Source: Salvelinus alpinus
Lineage: Eukaryota > Chordata > Actinopteri > Salmoniformes > Salmonidae
DNA length: 64,000 nucleotides
Reading direction: 5' to 3'
NCBI RefSeq assembly: GCF_045679555.1
Contig: NC_092120.1
Location: forward strand, 12,017,805 to 12,081,804
The notes beneath the pieces were generated by a model that worked only from the letters and a program-made list of their open reading frames with translations, was not told where the DNA came from and made no database searches. The position numbers and the translations under genes were made by a program. Positions 11,601 through 22,686 of the stretch are shown here, in pieces (position 1 is the first letter of the stretch; the number at the start of each line of letters is the position of its first letter).

Positions 11601-14600
11601 CTCTGTTTAACACTAGGATAACGGGCCATGATGAGAACACTCAACCTGTCACTTCCTGTTTCCTCTGGCTCTGATCACCTCTCTGTTTATGCTCACCAGC
11701 CGTTCCATCACAGAGGCTTTAATGGGGCAACACAGAACCAACCAAACAAACAATAATCACCCTGTCAGGTGTTAAAACCCAGAGGTGTTCACCACATCAC
11801 AAGGCAAGACACTCAACATACCGTCCCTAAAGACATCGATAGTTGATGTCGGGATAATCGATTTTGGTCCGCTCTCTACTGCAACAGAAAGCCTTGGGTT
11901 TGTCTGAGGACACAGTCTAAATATAGGTGTAGCTTCCAGGGCAGCTGTGGTTAAGTGTTATGATAGGTATCAGTGTGGACTGGACTGGCTGAAGGCTGTT
12001 TAGACTGGTTGTGCTGGGGGACTTCCAGTTGTCTGGCAGGTCTGAGGCCAGCAAGTGTTGTGTGTTGGGGGTTGTAACTGTGACGGGATGTCCTGGTCTG
12101 GACAGGTGCAGGGTGAACAGGTTGAGACAGGCAGGGAACATGGGAAGAAATGGGAGGGGGCACGAAGGGCGAGGAGTGGGTGGTGAAGGAGGGGAGGAGC
12201 AGAGGAGACTCGTCAGAAACGGACAAGCACAGGTGGCTTCTTGTCTCCGGGTGAAAGTGTCAGAAGTGCTGAGTCAAGACCTCTACTGTGCCGGAACGGG
12301 CCGGATTGAACTGGCACCCTTCCGCTCCGCCCTTTGCCAACTGGGGGTGTGCTACGGTCCACGGGTGCCGGACGTACCAGGCGTGCCAACCATACAGCAT
12401 AGCTCTCTACTGACCTAAGCCCTTATTGTGGCTGAGCCCAGCGCGACAAGCCTCCTCACCCCACAGTGTAAAGGCCACGTAGCTAGAACAGAGAGTGTAG
12501 CACTGTGGATATGGGCATATGCTTCACATTCCCCATTGAACAAAATACACACAGTCTGTGGCTTTCTCAATGGCTAGCTCACAAAGGATTAATAATGAAC
12601 AAGCCAGTGAATTTAGTTAAACATAATAACTTTCCTGTAAGCTAATTTTATCCAAGTCCATTTTAAATGTACTGTATGTTCTAGGTCCACGAAATAGGAT
12701 CTTGTTTTAGGCAATAGTTGAAAATGTTGAAATAACACTTGAGGTCAGATTTGTGGGCAGAAAAAAAGGAAAGCAATTTAGAAAGCCCAGAAGAGAATTA
12801 TCCAATCAATCACAAAACATGCAGAAGAGAAACAGAGAAACTGTCTGGTAAACCAATACATTTCAGAGGGAGACTTGATGGTACGTGGTTGACTGCTTTG
12901 CAGTGGTAGGAGGCCAGAGGGTAAGAGAGGACAAGGTCAGTGTGATCGTGTTGGGCAAGCTACTGTAAGACCTGCATGGGTCCAGAGTCAGATGCTGAAC
13001 AGGGGCCATAAGAGGCCACTATATGGTTAGTATTAATGTAAAAAGCCTTTGAGACCTATAGCCTGATAGGATTTCACCCTTAATTCATAATAGGTATGCC
13101 TGTCAATCACCCTCGCACAACATGTTTGTGTTGGTGATAATGAATTTTGAACAGAGAATGGATCCTATAGTATCTATGTGGTGTAGATGAAATACTATTA
13201 CAGCAAATTCCCCCCACATTCTTTTCAGCATGAAAGGGTCTTTCATGAAAAGGCAATAAAGGAAGAAGGAGAGCATGAGAGACATGTCATATTTTTCATA
13301 CTGCAATTTTCAGGAAAATGAAATGGTTTTCACCCTAGTAGGAAAGAGACTAGAGGCTGCTTGTCTCTGTGTGCTGGTGAAACCTTGTGTTTCTCCACCA
13401 GTGTTTATGGGCCATTTAAAAGGCTCCAAATGCACTGTGGTTTGTGGCCAACTTGTCCTTCCCAACTCCTCTCTGGGAGCGAGGCCAAACTGAGCCTACT
13501 GTAAAAACAAATACTGCAGAAATAGTGAGGAGTCTGAGTTATGGACACTAGTCTTGTGGATAGAGAGTTTTTGGCTTATATGTCTGTAAGCGCTTCCATC
13601 GTTCTGGCATCCATTTTTATTTCACTGAGTATAGCTTCTACAGAGCTTAGCAATGATCTGGTCAATAAATGTTTCCATTTTTCAGAAGGAAACCATTCTG
13701 AGAGGATCTATTGCACATACTCAAGTACAAGACCAAAACAAGATATTTGAGGATGTGTCCCTCTACTTCTCAAACAAATAATAAATAGTATTCTTATCAA
13801 AGAGGAACATTATTAATTATGATTTTAAGCTATCTTGACTAAAATACACTAAGCGAGTCTGTAAGGAACATTTTGCATCCAAGAACAAGCATCATAGGGT
13901 ACTGGACCAAATTAGTCATTTCAATAACCCCCTTATCTGATCAGATGTGTACTAATGCCCTTCAAAGCATACCAAAGTTAATTCAAAGCTGACTTGAAAA
14001 AACCTAACCTTGGTTTCCTCATCCCCTTGTGATACATACTGACAGAAGATAGTATGCCACTGACTTTTAAGTGAAAACTTCTTTACTGTCAACTTCAGCA
14101 AGATGTTTCTGTCGCCAAATGAGATGAAAGCCTTGGTGGTGTAGAATAAAACAAGCGCAAATTAATATCCAGTTTAATGAGGAGCTTCCTCAGATCGTTT
14201 CCATCGAGTCTTGGGGGCATTCATAAATGGAGTCCTTGTATTCTACTCTCTAGAAAAAGCACAGGGTTGAATTTGCCCTCAGAAGGCTGGCGTCCCTACA
14301 TCTCTTAGTTGAAGCACACATGCGCTGACTGTGAAAAGAAAATGAGGAACTTTGAGGTTAGAGATTTTACAGTATTTATCATTCACCAAATAATGTGCAA
14401 TCAAATAAAGTGTGTTAATATTGTAAAGCCTGGATTCAAATTAGTTGAGAACTCAATCAAATGTTCGCAGTGGGAAAAGACTCCACTGTATTTCTTTATT
14501 CTGTGGTCATATTTGTTGTCTGGATTGTCAAACAGCAATGCTGTGGTCTGTATAGTGACAGCCAGGTGCAGTGAGGCCACCTTCTTTGTTTAAGGCCAGT

Positions 14601-16374
14601 GACAGTGATGAATGGGACTATATGAACAGAAAAACACAAGAAAGGTTGATGGAGGGAAAAGTATGAAAACAAGGAAGGGACAAGCAGCATTACACGTGTC
14701 CTGAAACCTGGATCAATGTTCTCAGCATCGTCTTTTTTTGCAGGCAAAACCCTGTCAACTTTTCAGTGACAGTGATTATTTCACTGACAGGTCTCGCTGG
14801 TAAGAAATGGTGACTGCGTCTGCCCAGCCTTTCAGACGTTCCGTTGGGAGATATGTAATGAATTCTGATGCCAGCTGTCAGTGTGCTGTCGCTAGGGTGG
14901 ACACGTCGGGAATAGGAAGTAATTTTAAGGCGATTCCATGATTCCACTGGAGCTATATTTGTTAGGGGAGGGGGATGGGGGGAGTGGAATGGGTTGGGGG
15001 GTGCAGGTAGGTCACGATGGAATAGCTGACAGCATATAAACCTATTTAGAAGGAGAAAAATACATGGTTTGTGAAGTCAACAGTCAGGCGGATTAAGGGA
15101 GGTGTGGGACCATGCAAGGTAATTGGAAAATGTATTTTTCTGTCAATCATACGTGGTGTTTTCTTACATCGGTATTCTATTAGTTTTTCTTCGATGTAGA
15201 AAGTTGAAGGACCAATCTAGTCCTGGAATTTGCCAGACAGTGACTTATTTCAGGGCGTTTGATTTTTCTCATCAGGAGAAAAAGTGTAGGTGGTGTTCTG
15301 ATCGAATTTGTTTCACATGAACTTCCAGGGGTGAAATTCCTTTATTTGAGGCCAGAGGGCTTTCTCATACACCTCAATTCAAAGACGAGACACAGAAGAA
15401 AAAAAACAGTCTTCCCATATGGATTCAAGTCACACAGGTGTAGGCTTGATTTGTGTCAGATAAACCAGCTTTCTGCGTAATAAACTGAGTAAAATATTTG
15501 TAAAATATTTGCAGTTAAAAGCACCAAAATAAGGTTCATACATTTAAAAGGACAGCTCTTTCATTAAGGTGCAAAGTGGTTTAAGTGATGTCTCTCTGAT
15601 AAGCCATCATAAGTTATTTCAAGGGACGTCTACTTATTTGACCACAGCGGTAGATTCCTATTAAATAAATAAATGCCTCACCTCTGTGTGAGTGGGGCCT
15701 TTTGACTCTGTACACTCTCCTCACTCCCACCACTACACCCATGCTAATGCAGTCATGATTACCCAACAGGCACCGAGGATAATTATGTACGCTAATCAAT
15801 ACAGGCCTGTCAGGTGGAGCCAAAGTCAAGCATTTTCAGCACAGCATTATTGGACCACATCAACAACATGGAGAAGGTTTACAGCCAAGAGGACAATCCC
15901 AGGTCACATCAACACATGTAAACAGTCCCCTTGACTAGGATTGAATATTTCCCCGGTATTTTACAAATGCTCTATCCCAAAAATAAATCACTTTTCTCCT
16001 GGGTAATCCAGTGTTTCCCGCCAAAACCGGAAGTGTCATTCTAAAGCATACAAATAGTGTATGTCTGGATTTGATTCGAGCTTTGATCGGCATGAAAATT
16101 CAAGCCGGATGCTGCCTGATGAGCCATAGACTACGGACATTTTATGAGCTCTACATTAAATACATTTTATGAGCCCAAGCCCAATGAAGCCCAAATGATT
16201 GTACAGTCATCCAATACATAACCTATGGTGACTCCCTGCTTATATAAAGGTCAAATAAAATATATAGGTTACCTCACATTACGCACGACAGAAAACATAA
16301 AAGCCCATAGATGTAGCTATTCTGTCTGAAACAAGCTCCAGTAGGCTACTTTGTTTAAGTGTGGATTCAAGGCC
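8627..16374. other. Intergenic stretch without recognised genes
   Basis: About 7.7 kb with only short open frames, none with a recognisable domain or convincing splice pattern. Base composition is ordinary except for a GC-richer block near 10690-10960 and a G-run cluster at 14964-15001. I recognise no complete transposon here. Confidence 0.6.
14964..15001 (+). other. G-run cluster, possible G-quadruplex
   Basis: Runs GGGG, GGGGG, GGGGGG, GGG and GGGGGG lie within about 38 bp with short loops, which satisfies the usual four-run G-quadruplex pattern. No gene is next to it, so any role is unknown. Confidence 0.45.
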
Positions 16375-16423
16375 ATTCAGAGACTTTTCCAGAAGCCCCT
16401 CCTGCGTTGTCTAGGCTGTGTGC

Positions 16424-16765
16424 TTAGGGTCGTTGTCTTGTCGGAAGGTAAACCTTCGCCCTCAGTCTGAGGTTCTGAGCGCTCTGGAGCAGGTTTTCAT
16501 CAAGGATCTCTCTGTACTTTGCTCTGTTCATCTTTGCCTCAATCTTGATAAGTCTCCCATTCCCTGCCACTGAAAAACATCCCCACAGCATGATGCTGCC
16601 ACCACCATGCTTCACCGTAGGGTTGGTGCCAGGTTTCCTCCACACATGACGCTTGGCATTCAGGCCAAATAGTTCAATCTTGGTTTCATTAGACCAGAGA
16701 ATCTTGTTTCTCATGGTCCGAGAGTCCTTTAGGTGGCTTTTGGCAAACTCCAACTGGCCTGTCAT
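16424..16765 (-). pseudogene. Tc1 transposase fragment
   Basis: This minus-strand frame of 113 residues holds the middle of a Tc1 transposase. NKILWSNETKIELFG is the first catalytic block, with Asp replaced by Asn in WSNET (WSDET is usual). [14 protein letters not shown] follows. Upstream sequence to about 17400 still resembles the helix-turn-helix half but is broken by stops and by the nested insert. The C-terminal catalytic blocks are missing with the truncated left end. It is not functional. Confidence 0.85.
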
Positions 16766-17096
16766 GTTCCTTTTACTGAGGAACGTCTTCCGTCTGATTA
16801 CTTTACCATAAAGGCCTGATTGGAGGAGGGCTGCAGAGATGGTTGTCCTTCTGGAAGGTTATCCCATCTCCACAGAGGAACTGTAGAGCTCTGTCTGAGT
16901 GACCATCGGGTTCTTAGTCACCTCCCTGACCAAGGCCCTTCTCCCCCAATTGCTCAGTTTGGCTGGGCAGCTAGCTCCAGGAAGAGTCTTGGTGGTTCCA
17001 AACTTCATCCATTTAAGAATGATGGAGGCCACTGTGTTTTTGGGGACCTTCGATGCTGCATAAATTCTTCGGTACCCTTCCCCAGATCTGTGCCTA

Positions 17097-17338
17097 TGTG
17101 GCTGATGTGAAATGGCTAGCTAGTGAGCGGTGGTGTGCGCTAATAGTGTTTCAATCGGTGACGTCACTCGCTCTGAGACCTAGAAGTAGGTGTTCCCCTT
17201 GCTCTGCAAGGGCCGTGGCTTTTGTGGCGCGATGGGTAACGATGCTTCGTGAGTGACTGTGGTTGATGTGTGCAGAGGGTCCCTGTTTCGAGCCCAGGTT
17301 GGGGCGAGGAGAGGGACGGAAGCTATACTGTTACATCT
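17097..17338. repeat. SINE-like insert nested in the Tc1 element
   Basis: This segment interrupts otherwise continuous Tc1 sequence: AGATCTGTGCCTA on the left resumes as CTAGACACAATCC on the right, so CTA (17094-17096 and 17337-17339) may be a short duplication. It contains TGACGTCA and a B-box-like GTTTCGAGCCC near 17285. I remember similar dispersed salmonid repeats but cannot name the family. There is no A-rich tail, so it may be truncated or not a true SINE. Confidence 0.55.
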
Positions 17339-18651
17339 AGACACAATCCTCTCTCGGAGCTCTACGGACAATTCCTTCGACCTCATGGTTTTTGCTCTGC
17401 TATAAACAGGTGTGTGCCTTTCCAAATCATGTCCAATCAATTTAATTTACCACAGGTGGACTGCAATCAAGTTGTAGAAACATCTAAAAGAGGATCAATG
17501 GAACCAGGATTCACCTGAGCTCAATTTCAAGTCTCATAGCAAGGGGTCTGAATACTTATGTAAATAAGGTATTTCTGTTTTTTCTAAAGACCCATTTTTG
17601 CTTTGTCATTATGGGGTATTGTGTGTAGATTGCTGAGGATTATTATCATTTTTAAATCCATTTTAAAATAAGGTTGTAACGTAACAAAATATGGAAAAGG
17701 GAAGGGGTCTGAATACTTTCTGAAGGCACTGTATAGAATATACACTGAACAAAAATATAAATGCAACATGTAAAAAGTGTTGGTCCCATGTTTCATGAGC
17801 TGAAATGAAAGATCCCCGAAATGTTCCATAAACACAAAAAGCTTTTTTCTGTAAAATGTTGTGCACAAATTTGTTTACATCCTTGTTAGTGAGGATTTCT
17901 TCTTTGCCAAGACAATCCATCCAACTGACAGGTATGGCATAACAAGAAGCTGATTAAACAACATGATCATTACACAGGCGCACCCTGTGACGGGGACAAT
18001 AAAAGGCCACTCTAAAATGTGCAGTTTTGTCACTCAACACAATGCCACAGATGCCTCAAGTTGAGGGAGCGTGCAAATGGCATGCTGACTGTCAGGAATG
18101 TCCACCAGAGTGGTTGTCAGAGAATTTAATGTTAATTTCTCTACCATAAGCCACCTCCAACGTTGTTTTGGAGAATTTGTCAGTATATCCAACCAGCATC
18201 ACAACCAGGCGTCGTGTTGCTGAGGGGTTTGCTGATGTCAACGCCGTGAACAGAGTGCCCCATGGTGGCGGTGGGGTTATTGTATGGGCAGGCATAAGCT
18301 ACGGACATCAAAAAGATTTGCATTTTATCAATGGCAATTTGAATGCACAGAGATACCGTGACGAGATCCGGAGGCCCATTTTCGTGCCATTCATCCGCCG
18401 CAATCACTTCATGTTTCAGCATGATAATGCACAGTCATCCAAGGTGGCTTAGCAGTTCAGACGTCTTTTTCCGTATTGTCGTGTCATGTCCTGTATATAT
18501 ATATATTTACACCTTTTCTTCGCATATCTTTTATTTATTTTATTATCCAAGAACTCAACTACAAAAGCTTTCCTGCAAAAGCTTTCCTGCAACCCGCTTC
18601 ACCAATTACAAAAAGTATTATTTACCTCAATCTGAAAATCCATCGTGGAAG

Positions 18652-18790
18652 CTAGCCAGGGGCTAATTCAGAAGCTAGCCTGAAAGCTAACCAGAAGCTA
18701 CTCCGATAGCTAGCCAGAAGCTAATCTGTAGCTGCCCCGAAATTAGCCGGTTTGCTGGCTAGCGTTGGTGTTTCAGCTGCCCACGTTTTG
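18652..18790 (+). promoter_or_regulatory. AGCTAGCC-rich block in the LINE 5' leader
   Basis: About seven copies of GCTAGCC/GCTAACC/GCTAATC words occur within 140 bp, spaced unevenly by 10-25 bp. LINE leaders usually hold an internal promoter, so such a cluster could bind a factor; that is inference. It may equally be low-complexity drift. Confidence 0.35.
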
Positions 18791-19296
18791 TGGTCATCAG
18801 CTATTCCTTTAGCTCGATAATCTACCGGCACTTTTGTGCAACGCGACTCGGACCGGAGCATTCCGGGACTTTTTTCTCTCAGTTTCCCCGGATTCCAGCC
18901 GCAGGCTCTGGACACTTGCACCTTGATTTCGCAGCTAGCTAGCTGCAAACCGTGTGACTATTGGCTTACGTCGACCCCGGAGCAAACTCAAATCATGCTG
19001 GAGCTAGCCAGCTGAGGAGTTCCATCACCATCCGGACCCGTTTCTTTTGTTGCTGCTGCAGATACGGAACCCCACCGGGCCTTCACGACTGACTGCCGCG
19101 ACTGACTGCCGACGTTATCTGCCCGAGGGATTTATCCAACCGGCACCTCCGTCCCGACGTTACCTGAACGCTCATCTGAGGCCCGCTAATCGTTAGCTGT
19201 CTTATCGGCTGCTATCTGAACAAAACCCCACTACACGGAACCCCACTAACCTACCGACGGAAACGCACGAGGTATCTACAAACAGACCTCCATCCT

Positions 19297-22200
19297 ATGC
19301 TGCTACCGATAGCCATATACCCGGCCAGCTGTCTGGATCGCCACGACCCCAACCAACCTCTACTCACTGGACCCTTATTGATCACTCGATTAAGCATGCC
19401 TCTCCTTAATGTAAATATGCCTTGTCCATTGCTGTTCTGGTTAGTGTTTATTGGCTTATTTCACTGTAGAGATTCTAGCCCTGCTCTCTATACCATATCC
19501 AACCTCTCAGTTCCACCACCCACATATGCGATGACATCACCTGGTTTCAATGATGTTTCTAGAGACAATATCTCTCTCATCATCACTCAATACCTAGGTT
19601 TACCTCCACTGTATTCACATCCTACCATACCTTTGTCTGTACATTATTTCTTTAAACTATTTTATCGCCCCCAGAAACTTCCTTTTACTCTCTGCTCTAG
19701 TAGCTCTAGGCGACCAATTCTCATAGCTTTTAGCCGTACCCTTATCCTACTCCTCCTCTGTTCCTCTGGTGATGTAGAGGTGAATCCAGGCCCTGCAGTA
19801 CCTGGCTCCACTCCTATTCCCCAGGCGCTCTCTTTTGATGACTTCTGTAACCGTAATAGCCTTGGCTTCATGCATGTTAACATTAGAAGCCTCCTCCCTA
19901 CGTTTGTTTTGTTCACTGCTTTAGCACACTCTACCAACCCGGATGTTTTAGCCGTGTCTGAATCCTGGCTTAGAAAGACCACCAAAAATTCAGACATTTT
20001 CATCCCCAATTACAAGATTTTCAGACAAGATAGAACGGCCAAAGGGGGCGGTGTTGCAATCTACTGCAAAGACTGCCTGCAGAGTTCTGTTATACTATCC
20101 AGGTCTGTTCCCAAACAATTTGAACTTCTACTTTTAAAAATCCACCTCTCTAAAAACAAGTCTCTCACCGTTGCCGCCTGCTATAGACCACCCTCTGCCC
20201 CCAGCTGTGCTCTGGACACTATATGTGAACTGATTGCCCCCCATCTATCTTCAGAGCTCGTGCTGCTAGGCGACCTAAATTTGAACATGCTCAACACCCC
20301 AGCCACCCTACAATCTAAGCTTGATGCCCTCAATCTCACACAAATTATCAATGAACCTACCAGGTACCACCCCAATTCCGTAAACACGGGTACCCTCATA
20401 GATATCATCCTAACAAACTTGCCCTCCAAATACACCTCTGCTGTTTTCAACCAAGATCTCAGCGATCACTGCCTCATTGCCTGCATCCGTAATGGGTCAG
20501 CGGTCAAACGACCTCCACTCATCACTGTCAAACGCTCCCTGAAACACTTCAGCGAGCAGGCCTTTCTAATCGACCTGGCCGGGGTATCCTGGAAGGATAT
20601 TGATCTCATCCCGTCAGTAGAGGATGCCTGGTCATTTTTTAAAAATGCCTTCCTCACCATCTTGAATAAGCATGCCCCATTCAAGAAATTTAGAACCAGG
20701 AACAGATATAGCCCTTGGTTCTCTCCTGACCTGACTGCCCTTAACCAACAGAAAAACATCCTATGGCGTTCTGCATTAGCATCGAACAGCCCCCGTGATA
20801 TGCAACTTTTCAGGGAAGCCAGAAACCAATATACACAGGCAGTTAGAACAGCCAAGGCTAGCTTTTTCAAGCAGAAATTTGCTTCCTGCAACACAAATTC
20901 AAAAAAGTTCTGGGACACCGTAAAGTCCATGGAGAATAAGAACACCTCCTCCCAGCTTCCAACCGCTCTGAAGATAGGAAACACTGTCACCACCGACAAA
21001 TCCACTATAATTGAGAATTTCAATAAGCATTTTTCTACGGCTGGCCATGCTTTCCACCTGGCTAACCCTACCCCGGACAACAGCACTGCCCTCCCCTCTG
21101 CTACTCGCCCAAGCCTTCCCCATTTCTCTTTCTCCCAAATACAGTCAGCTGATGTTCTAAATGAGCTGCAAAATCTGGACCCTTACAAATCAGCCGGGCT
21201 AGATAATCTGGACCCTTTCTTTCTAAAACTATCTGCTGAAATTGTTGCCACCCCTATTACTAGCCTCTTCAACCTCTCTTTCGTGTCGTCTGAGATCCCC
21301 AAAGATTGGAAAGCAGCTGCGGTTATCCCCCTCTTCAAAGGGGGGGACACCCTTGACCCTAACTGCTACAGACCTATATCTATCCTACCCTGCCTTTCTA
21401 AGGTCTTCGAAAGCCAAGTCAACAAACAGATTACCGACCATTTCGAATCACACCACACCTTCTCCGCTATGCAATCTGGTTTCAGAGCTGGTCATGGGTG
21501 CACCTCAGCCACGCTCAAGGTCATAAACGATATCGTAACCGCCATCGATAGGAAACAATACTGTGCAGCCGTATTCATTGACCTGGCCAAGGCTTTTGAC
21601 TCTGTCAATCACCACATCCTCATTGGCAGACTCGACAGCCTTGGTTTCTCTAATGATTGCCTCGCCTGGTTCACCAACTACTTCTCTGATCGAGTTCAGT
21701 GTGTCAAATCGGAGGGTCTGTTGTCCGGGCCTCTGGCAGTCTCTATGGGGGTGCCACAGGGTTCAATTCTTGGACCGACTCTCTTCTCTGTTTACATCAA
21801 TGATGTCGCTCTTGCTGCTGGTGATTCTCTGATCCACCTCTACGCAGACGACACTATTCTGTATACTTCTGGCCCTTCTTTTGACACTGTGTTAACAACC
21901 CTCCAGGCGAGCTTCAATGCCATACAACTCTCCTTCCGTGGCCTCCAACTGCTCTTAAATACAAGTAAAACCAAATGCATGCTCTTCAACCGATCGCTGC
22001 CTGCTCCTGCCCGCCTGTCCAACATCACTACTTTGGACGGCTCTGACTTAGAATATGTGGACAACTACAAATACCTAGGTGTCTGGTTAGACTGTAAACT
22101 CTCCTTCCAGACCCACATCAAACATCTCCAATCCAAAGTCAAATCTAGAATTGGCTTCCTATTCCGCAACAAAGCATCCTTTACTCATGCTGCCAAACAT

Positions 22201-22686
22201 ACCCTTGTAAAACTGACCATCCTACCAATCCTCGACTTCGGTGATGTCATTTACAAAATAGCCTCCAAAACCCTACTCAATAAATTGGATGCAGTCTATC
22301 ACAGTGCCATCCGTTTTGTCACCAAAGCCCCATATACTACCCACCACTGCGACCTGTACACTCTCGTTGGCTGGCCCTCGCTTCATACTCGTCGCCAAAC
22401 CCACTGGTTCCAGGTCATCTACAAGACCCTGCTAGGTAAAGTCCCCCCTTATCTCAGCTCGCTGGTCACCATAGCAGCACCTACCTGTAGCACGCGCTCC
22501 AGCAGGTATATCTCTCTAGTCACCCCCAAAACCAATTCTTCCTTTGGACGCCTCTCCTTCCAGTTCTCAGCTGCCAATGACTGGAACGAACTACAAAAAT
22601 CTCTGAAACTGGAAACACCTATCTCCCTCACTAGCTTTAAGCACCAGCTGTCAGAGCAGCTCATAGATTACTGCACCTGTACATAA
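19297..22686 (+). CDS. LINE EN-RT polyprotein (L2-type), intact frame
   Basis: An open 1129-residue frame. Residues 1-157 are a hydrophobic, low-complexity leader ending LILLLLCSSG. Residues 159-166 are DVEVNPGP, a 2A-like translational-skipping motif. An APE-type endonuclease follows (about 190-400): MHVNIRSL with N195, SESWL with E222, GDLN with D326 and N328, SDHCL with D390 and H391. The reverse transcriptase spans about 620-930: AKAFDSVNH near 764-771, GVPQGS at 818-823, YADD at 849-852. The C-terminal part to 1129 has no domain I recognise. All catalytic motifs are present, so it could be active. It would nick DNA and copy its own RNA at the target. The first Met is the start chosen; no separate ORF1 is seen. 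Confidence 0.92.
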   Translation: MLLPIAIYPASCLDRHDPNQPLLTGPLLITRLSMPLLNVNMPCPLLFWLVFIGLFHCRDSSPALYTISNLSVPPPTYAMTSPGFNDVSRDNISLIITQYLGLPPLYSHPTIPLSVHYFFKLFYRPQKLPFTLCSSSSRRPILIAFSRTLILLLLCSSGDVEVNPGPAVPGSTPIPQALSFDDFCNRNSLGFMHVNIRSLLPTFVLFTALAHSTNPDVLAVSESWLRKTTKNSDIFIPNYKIFRQDRTAKGGGVAIYCKDCLQSSVILSRSVPKQFELLLLKIHLSKNKSLTVAACYRPPSAPSCALDTICELIAPHLSSELVLLGDLNLNMLNTPATLQSKLDALNLTQIINEPTRYHPNSVNTGTLIDIILTNLPSKYTSAVFNQDLSDHCLIACIRNGSAVKRPPLITVKRSLKHFSEQAFLIDLAGVSWKDIDLIPSVEDAWSFFKNAFLTILNKHAPFKKFRTRNRYSPWFSPDLTALNQQKNILWRSALASNSPRDMQLFREARNQYTQAVRTAKASFFKQKFASCNTNSKKFWDTVKSMENKNTSSQLPTALKIGNTVTTDKSTIIENFNKHFSTAGHAFHLANPTPDNSTALPSATRPSLPHFSFSQIQSADVLNELQNLDPYKSAGLDNLDPFFLKLSAEIVATPITSLFNLSFVSSEIPKDWKAAAVIPLFKGGDTLDPNCYRPISILPCLSKVFESQVNKQITDHFESHHTFSAMQSGFRAGHGCTSATLKVINDIVTAIDRKQYCAAVFIDLAKAFDSVNHHILIGRLDSLGFSNDCLAWFTNYFSDRVQCVKSEGLLSGPLAVSMGVPQGSILGPTLFSVYINDVALAAGDSLIHLYADDTILYTSGPSFDTVLTTLQASFNAIQLSFRGLQLLLNTSKTKCMLFNRSLPAPARLSNITTLDGSDLEYVDNYKYLGVWLDCKLSFQTHIKHLQSKVKSRIGFLFRNKASFTHAAKHTLVKLTILPILDFGDVIYKIASKTLLNKLDAVYHSAIRFVTKAPYTTHHCDLYTLVGWPSLHTRRQTHWFQVIYKTLLGKVPPYLSSLVTIAAPTCSTRSSRYISLVTPKTNSSFGRLSFQFSAANDWNELQKSLKLETPISLTSFKHQLSEQLIDYCTCT
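19768..19794 (+). other. 2A-like ribosome-skipping motif in the LINE ORF
   Basis: Codons for G-D-V-E-V-N-P-G-P, matching the 2A consensus D(V/I)ExNPGP, lie directly after a Leu-rich stretch. In characterised 2A peptides the ribosome skips the Gly-Pro bond, here G165/P166. That would release the 165-residue leader from the endonuclease-RT part. Such motifs are known at the N terminus of some L2/CR1-type LINEs. Function here is inferred from the motif only. Confidence 0.75.

Larger units (their letters stand above)
16375..17731 (-). mobile_element. Tc1-like transposon, left-truncated, with nested insert
   Basis: The right end has the inverted repeat GGGGTCTGAATACTTTCTGA running to CACTG with a TA at 17732-17733. 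No matching repeat is seen on the left, so that end is truncated near 16375. Transposase is on the minus strand. A 242-bp foreign piece sits at 17097-17338 inside the region for the N-terminal half. The same family occurs on the plus strand at 54136-55078. Confidence 0.85.

Noticed and set aside
12011..12418. 135-residue plus-strand frame
   Set aside because: No recognisable domain, G-rich low-complexity content, overlapping minus-strand frames of similar length, and no splice context.
20466..21086. 206-residue antisense frame inside the LINE
   Set aside because: It is the complement of the LINE coding sequence with no motif of its own.
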